DNA of 26,356 nt, taken from NCBI GenBank assembly GCA_023230485.1, contig JALNXG010000056.1, forward strand, positions 1 to 26,356, written 5' to 3'. Each line of letters starts with the position of its first letter. Position 1 is the stretch's first letter. This document shows, piece by piece, positions 24,129-26,356 of the stretch. The notes below the pieces were generated by a model. It was not told the DNA's origin, searched no databases, and was given only the letters and a program-made list of their open reading frames with translations. The position numbers and the translations under genes were made by a program. Source of the DNA: Melioribacteraceae bacterium. GTDB lineage: Bacteria > Bacteroidota > Ignavibacteria > Ignavibacteriales > Melioribacteraceae.

Positions 24129-26240
24129 ATGGTAGTTAGAAAAGAAGTCGAGATTGGAAATAAGAAGCTCATAATTGAAACAGGAAAACTTGCTAAGCAG
24201 GCTAATGGTTCGGTTACAGTTCAGTATGGTGATACTTTAGTTTTAGTTACGGCGGTAGCAGGTGGCAGAAGAGATGATATCGATTTTTTCCCATTATCTG
24301 TTGAATATCGTGAGAAAGCATTTGCAGCAGGAAAAATTCCAGGTGGATTTCTTAAAAGAGAAGGTAAACCTTCTGATAAAGAAGTTCTTAGTGGAAGATT
24401 AATTGATAGACCAATAAGACCTTTATTTGCTGATAATTATACAAACGATACTCAAGTTGTAGCATTTGTATATTCTTATGATAACGAAAATGACGCAGAT
24501 GTTCTTGCAGCAGTAGGTGCATCGGCTGCATTAACAATTTCAGATATTCCGTTTCTTGAACCGGTCGGTGAAATTCGTGTTGGTAGAGTTAATGGTGAAT
24601 TTATTGTTAATCCGACTGCTACTGAACTCGAATCAAGTGATATTGAGTTAGTAGTTGCAGGTACTGAAAGTTCTGTAATGATGGTCGAAGGCGAATCAAA
24701 AAATGTATCGGAAGAAGAACTTCTTGCTGCAATTAAATTCGCACAAACTGAAATCAAAAAACTTATAGCTGTTCAATTAGAATTGCGCGAGCTTTGCGGT
24801 AAACCTAAAATGGTTGTAGAGCCAAAAATAATTGACGAAAATTTAGCTAAAGAGGTTAATGAATTAGCTTTAGATAAATTTAAAGTAATCGTTTCAGAAG
24901 TTCTTGCTAAAGAAGAAAGATCAGCAAAGAATGGTGAACTTACCGAAGAAGTACTCACAGCATTAGCAGAAAAATATCCTGAACAGGAAGCTGTAATTAA
25001 ATCAATTCTCCACGATATGGAAAAAGATTTAATGCGTCAAAGGATTCTTGAAGATGGATTAAGATTAGATGGAAGAAATCTTACTCAAGTAAGACCAATT
25101 TCTATCGAATTAGGATTATTACCAAGAACCCATGGTTCAGCTCTTTTTACTAGAGGTGAAACACAGAGTTTATCCACTATTACATTGGGTACTAAAGGAG
25201 ATGAACAGATTATAGATGGTCTTGGAGTTGAATATAAAAAGAGATTCATTCTTCATTATAATTTCCCTCCATTCAGTGTTGGCGAAACAGGAAGATTTAC
25301 GGGTATTGGAAGAAGAGAAGTTGGGCATGGTAATCTAGCAGAGAGAGCAATTAAATATATTGTTCCGATAGATGAAAAATTCCCTTACACAATCAGATTA
25401 AATTCAGATATCTTGGAATCCAATGGTTCGTCTTCTATGGCTACGGTATGTGCCGGTTCATTAGCATTAATGGATGGCGGAGTTCCGGCTAAGGATTCTG
25501 TTGCAGGTATCGCCATGGGTCTTGTAAAAGAAGATGATAAATTTGCGGTTCTTACTGATATTCTTGGAAATGAAGATCATCTCGGTGATATGGATTTCAA
25601 AGTTGCTGGAACAGAAACAGGTATCACTGCAATTCAGATGGATATCAAGATACAAGGAATCTCATTTGAAATTATGGAGAAAGCTCTAGCACAGGCTAAA
25701 GAAGGACGCTTGCATATTCTTGGAATTATGAAAGAAGCAATTTCTACTCCTAGAGAAACTATTTCTCAGTGGGCTCCAACTTTACTATCTACAAAGATTA
25801 AGACCGAGAAAATCGGTGCTGTAATCGGACCAGGTGGTAAAGTAATTCAGAAGATACAGAAAGATTTTAGTGTAGAAGTATATATTGATGAAGATGGAAC
25901 TGTAAGAATTTCAGGTATGAATGCTGATTTAGCTAGACAAGCTAAAGAATTTGTAAAAGCGTTAGTATCAGAACCGGAAGTAGGAAAAACTTATAGTGGA
26001 AAAATAGTTAAGATAGCTGATTTTGGCGCATTCGTAGAAATCCTTCCGGGAACTCAGGGATTGCTTCACATTTCGCAGATTGATAATAAGCGAATTGAAA
26101 AAGTAACCGATGTTCTTAAAGAAGGTGATATGATTAAAGTTAAGCTTTTAAGTATAGAAAACGGTAAATTCAGTTTATCGAGAAAAGCACTTTTAAAAGA
26201 CGAAGCAGCTCAAGAAAAAGCTGATGAAGAAACTGAATAA
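24129..26240 (+). CDS. pnp: polyribonucleotide nucleotidyltransferase (PNPase)
   Basis: PNPase degrades RNA from the 3' end by phosphorolysis and can add tails in reverse; it acts as a trimer, in many bacteria within the degradosome. The 703 residues show all domains: a first RNase PH core (about 1-225), a helical linker (about 230-310), the catalytic second RNase PH core (about 315-550; RTHGSALFTRGETQSL, then LESNGSSSMATVCAGSLALMDGG and the metal-site DILGNEDHLGDMDFKVAGT), a KH domain with the GPGG loop near 565-568, and S1 (about 622-692, VGKTYSGKIVKIADFGAFVE). It ends with a short acidic tail. Confidence 0.98.
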   Translation: MVVRKEVEIGNKKLIIETGKLAKQANGSVTVQYGDTLVLVTAVAGGRRDDIDFFPLSVEYREKAFAAGKIPGGFLKREGKPSDKEVLSGRLIDRPIRPLFADNYTNDTQVVAFVYSYDNENDADVLAAVGASAALTISDIPFLEPVGEIRVGRVNGEFIVNPTATELESSDIELVVAGTESSVMMVEGESKNVSEEELLAAIKFAQTEIKKLIAVQLELRELCGKPKMVVEPKIIDENLAKEVNELALDKFKVIVSEVLAKEERSAKNGELTEEVLTALAEKYPEQEAVIKSILHDMEKDLMRQRILEDGLRLDGRNLTQVRPISIELGLLPRTHGSALFTRGETQSLSTITLGTKGDEQIIDGLGVEYKKRFILHYNFPPFSVGETGRFTGIGRREVGHGNLAERAIKYIVPIDEKFPYTIRLNSDILESNGSSSMATVCAGSLALMDGGVPAKDSVAGIAMGLVKEDDKFAVLTDILGNEDHLGDMDFKVAGTETGITAIQMDIKIQGISFEIMEKALAQAKEGRLHILGIMKEAISTPRETISQWAPTLLSTKIKTEKIGAVIGPGGKVIQKIQKDFSVEVYIDEDGTVRISGMNADLARQAKEFVKALVSEPEVGKTYSGKIVKIADFGAFVEILPGTQGLLHISQIDNKRIEKVTDVLKEGDMIKVKLLSIENGKFSLSRKALLKDEAAQEKADEETE

Positions 26241-26242
26241 TA

Positions 26243-26257
26243 GGAATTAGAAATTCC
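26243..26257. repeat. small inverted repeat between pnp and dus
   Basis: GGAATT (26243-26248) and AATTCC (26252-26257) form a perfect 6-bp stem with a 3-base loop, just behind the pnp stop. It lacks a T-run, so it is probably a 3'-end stabiliser or processing stem, or chance, and not a terminator. Confidence 0.3.
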
Positions 26258-26269
26258 GAATAGAAAAAT

Positions 26270-26356
26270 ATGACAATTGGAAACTTGAACTTAGGAACAC
26301 GCTTGATACAAGCTCCCATGGCGGAGGTTACCGATTCGTCTTTTCGTTCCATAGCA
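26270..26356 (+). CDS. tRNA-dihydrouridine synthase, N-terminal part only
   Basis: An ATG at 26270-26272 opens 29 codons to the window edge: MTIGNLNLGTRLIQAPMAEV followed by TDSSFRSIA. LxxAPMAxVTDxxFR is the FMN-binding start of Dus flavoenzymes, which reduce specific uridines in the D-loop of tRNA. The usual Gly of the motif is Glu here (A-E-V-T-D), a variant I would expect in this lineage. It lies 29 bp behind pnp on the same strand. Which Dus paralog it is cannot be told from 29 residues. Confidence 0.82.
   Translation, partial: MTIGNLNLGTRLIQAPMAEVTDSSFRSIA

Overview
The window is AT-rich chromosomal DNA, most likely from the Ignavibacteria/Chlorobi side of the Bacteroidota-Chlorobi group. 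The main clue is two secreted proteins that end in type IX secretion (T9SS) sorting domains of the YPNPFNPTT type. A DUF6588-type outer protein, signal peptides ending in A-Q or G-Q, and promoters that fit the TTGACA/TATAAT pattern agree with this. The lineage is an inference from protein style; no 16S gene is present.

Left part (1-6.8 kb), accessory region. A secreted alpha/beta hydrolase (minus strand, cut by the window edge) is divergent from a Fic protein that lacks its usual C-terminal winged helix. Then come a secreted YCII-domain protein, an unrecognised 312-residue protein followed by a decayed-looking small frame, a DsrE-like protein with a possible truncated partner, a lone protein with a PD-(D/E)XK nuclease signature, and a complete DUF6364-like/PIN toxin-antitoxin pair. 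This stretch reads as a small defence/stress island with several truncated edges.

Middle part (6.8-12.3 kb), cell-surface region, all on the minus strand. It holds an Asp-box (BNR) beta-propeller protein and a VIT/vWA protein, both with T9SS sorting domains. Interleaved with them are two related glycine-rich gene fragments and two related terminator hairpins, which look like remains of a duplicated gene-terminator unit. An initiator tRNA-Met with its own promoter and terminator closes the region.

Right part (12.4-26.4 kb), housekeeping, all on the plus strand. recN, a DUF6588 protein, hemW and a SIMPL-domain protein come first. They are followed by the conserved transcription/translation cluster rimP-nusA-infB-rbfA-truB-ribF-rpsO-pnp and the first 29 codons of a tRNA-dihydrouridine synthase. 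The rimP cluster links ribosome maturation, transcription elongation, initiation, tRNA modification, flavin supply and RNA decay; it has a good promoter candidate and a hairpin in the leader just before rimP.

The points most worth following up are the Fic protein with an apparent internal deletion, the candidate nuclease/TA island, the duplicated fragment-terminator remains, the GATase-like insertion inside the secreted vWA domain, and the 11-bp direct repeats upstream of fic. I found no CRISPR array, transposase or integrase.
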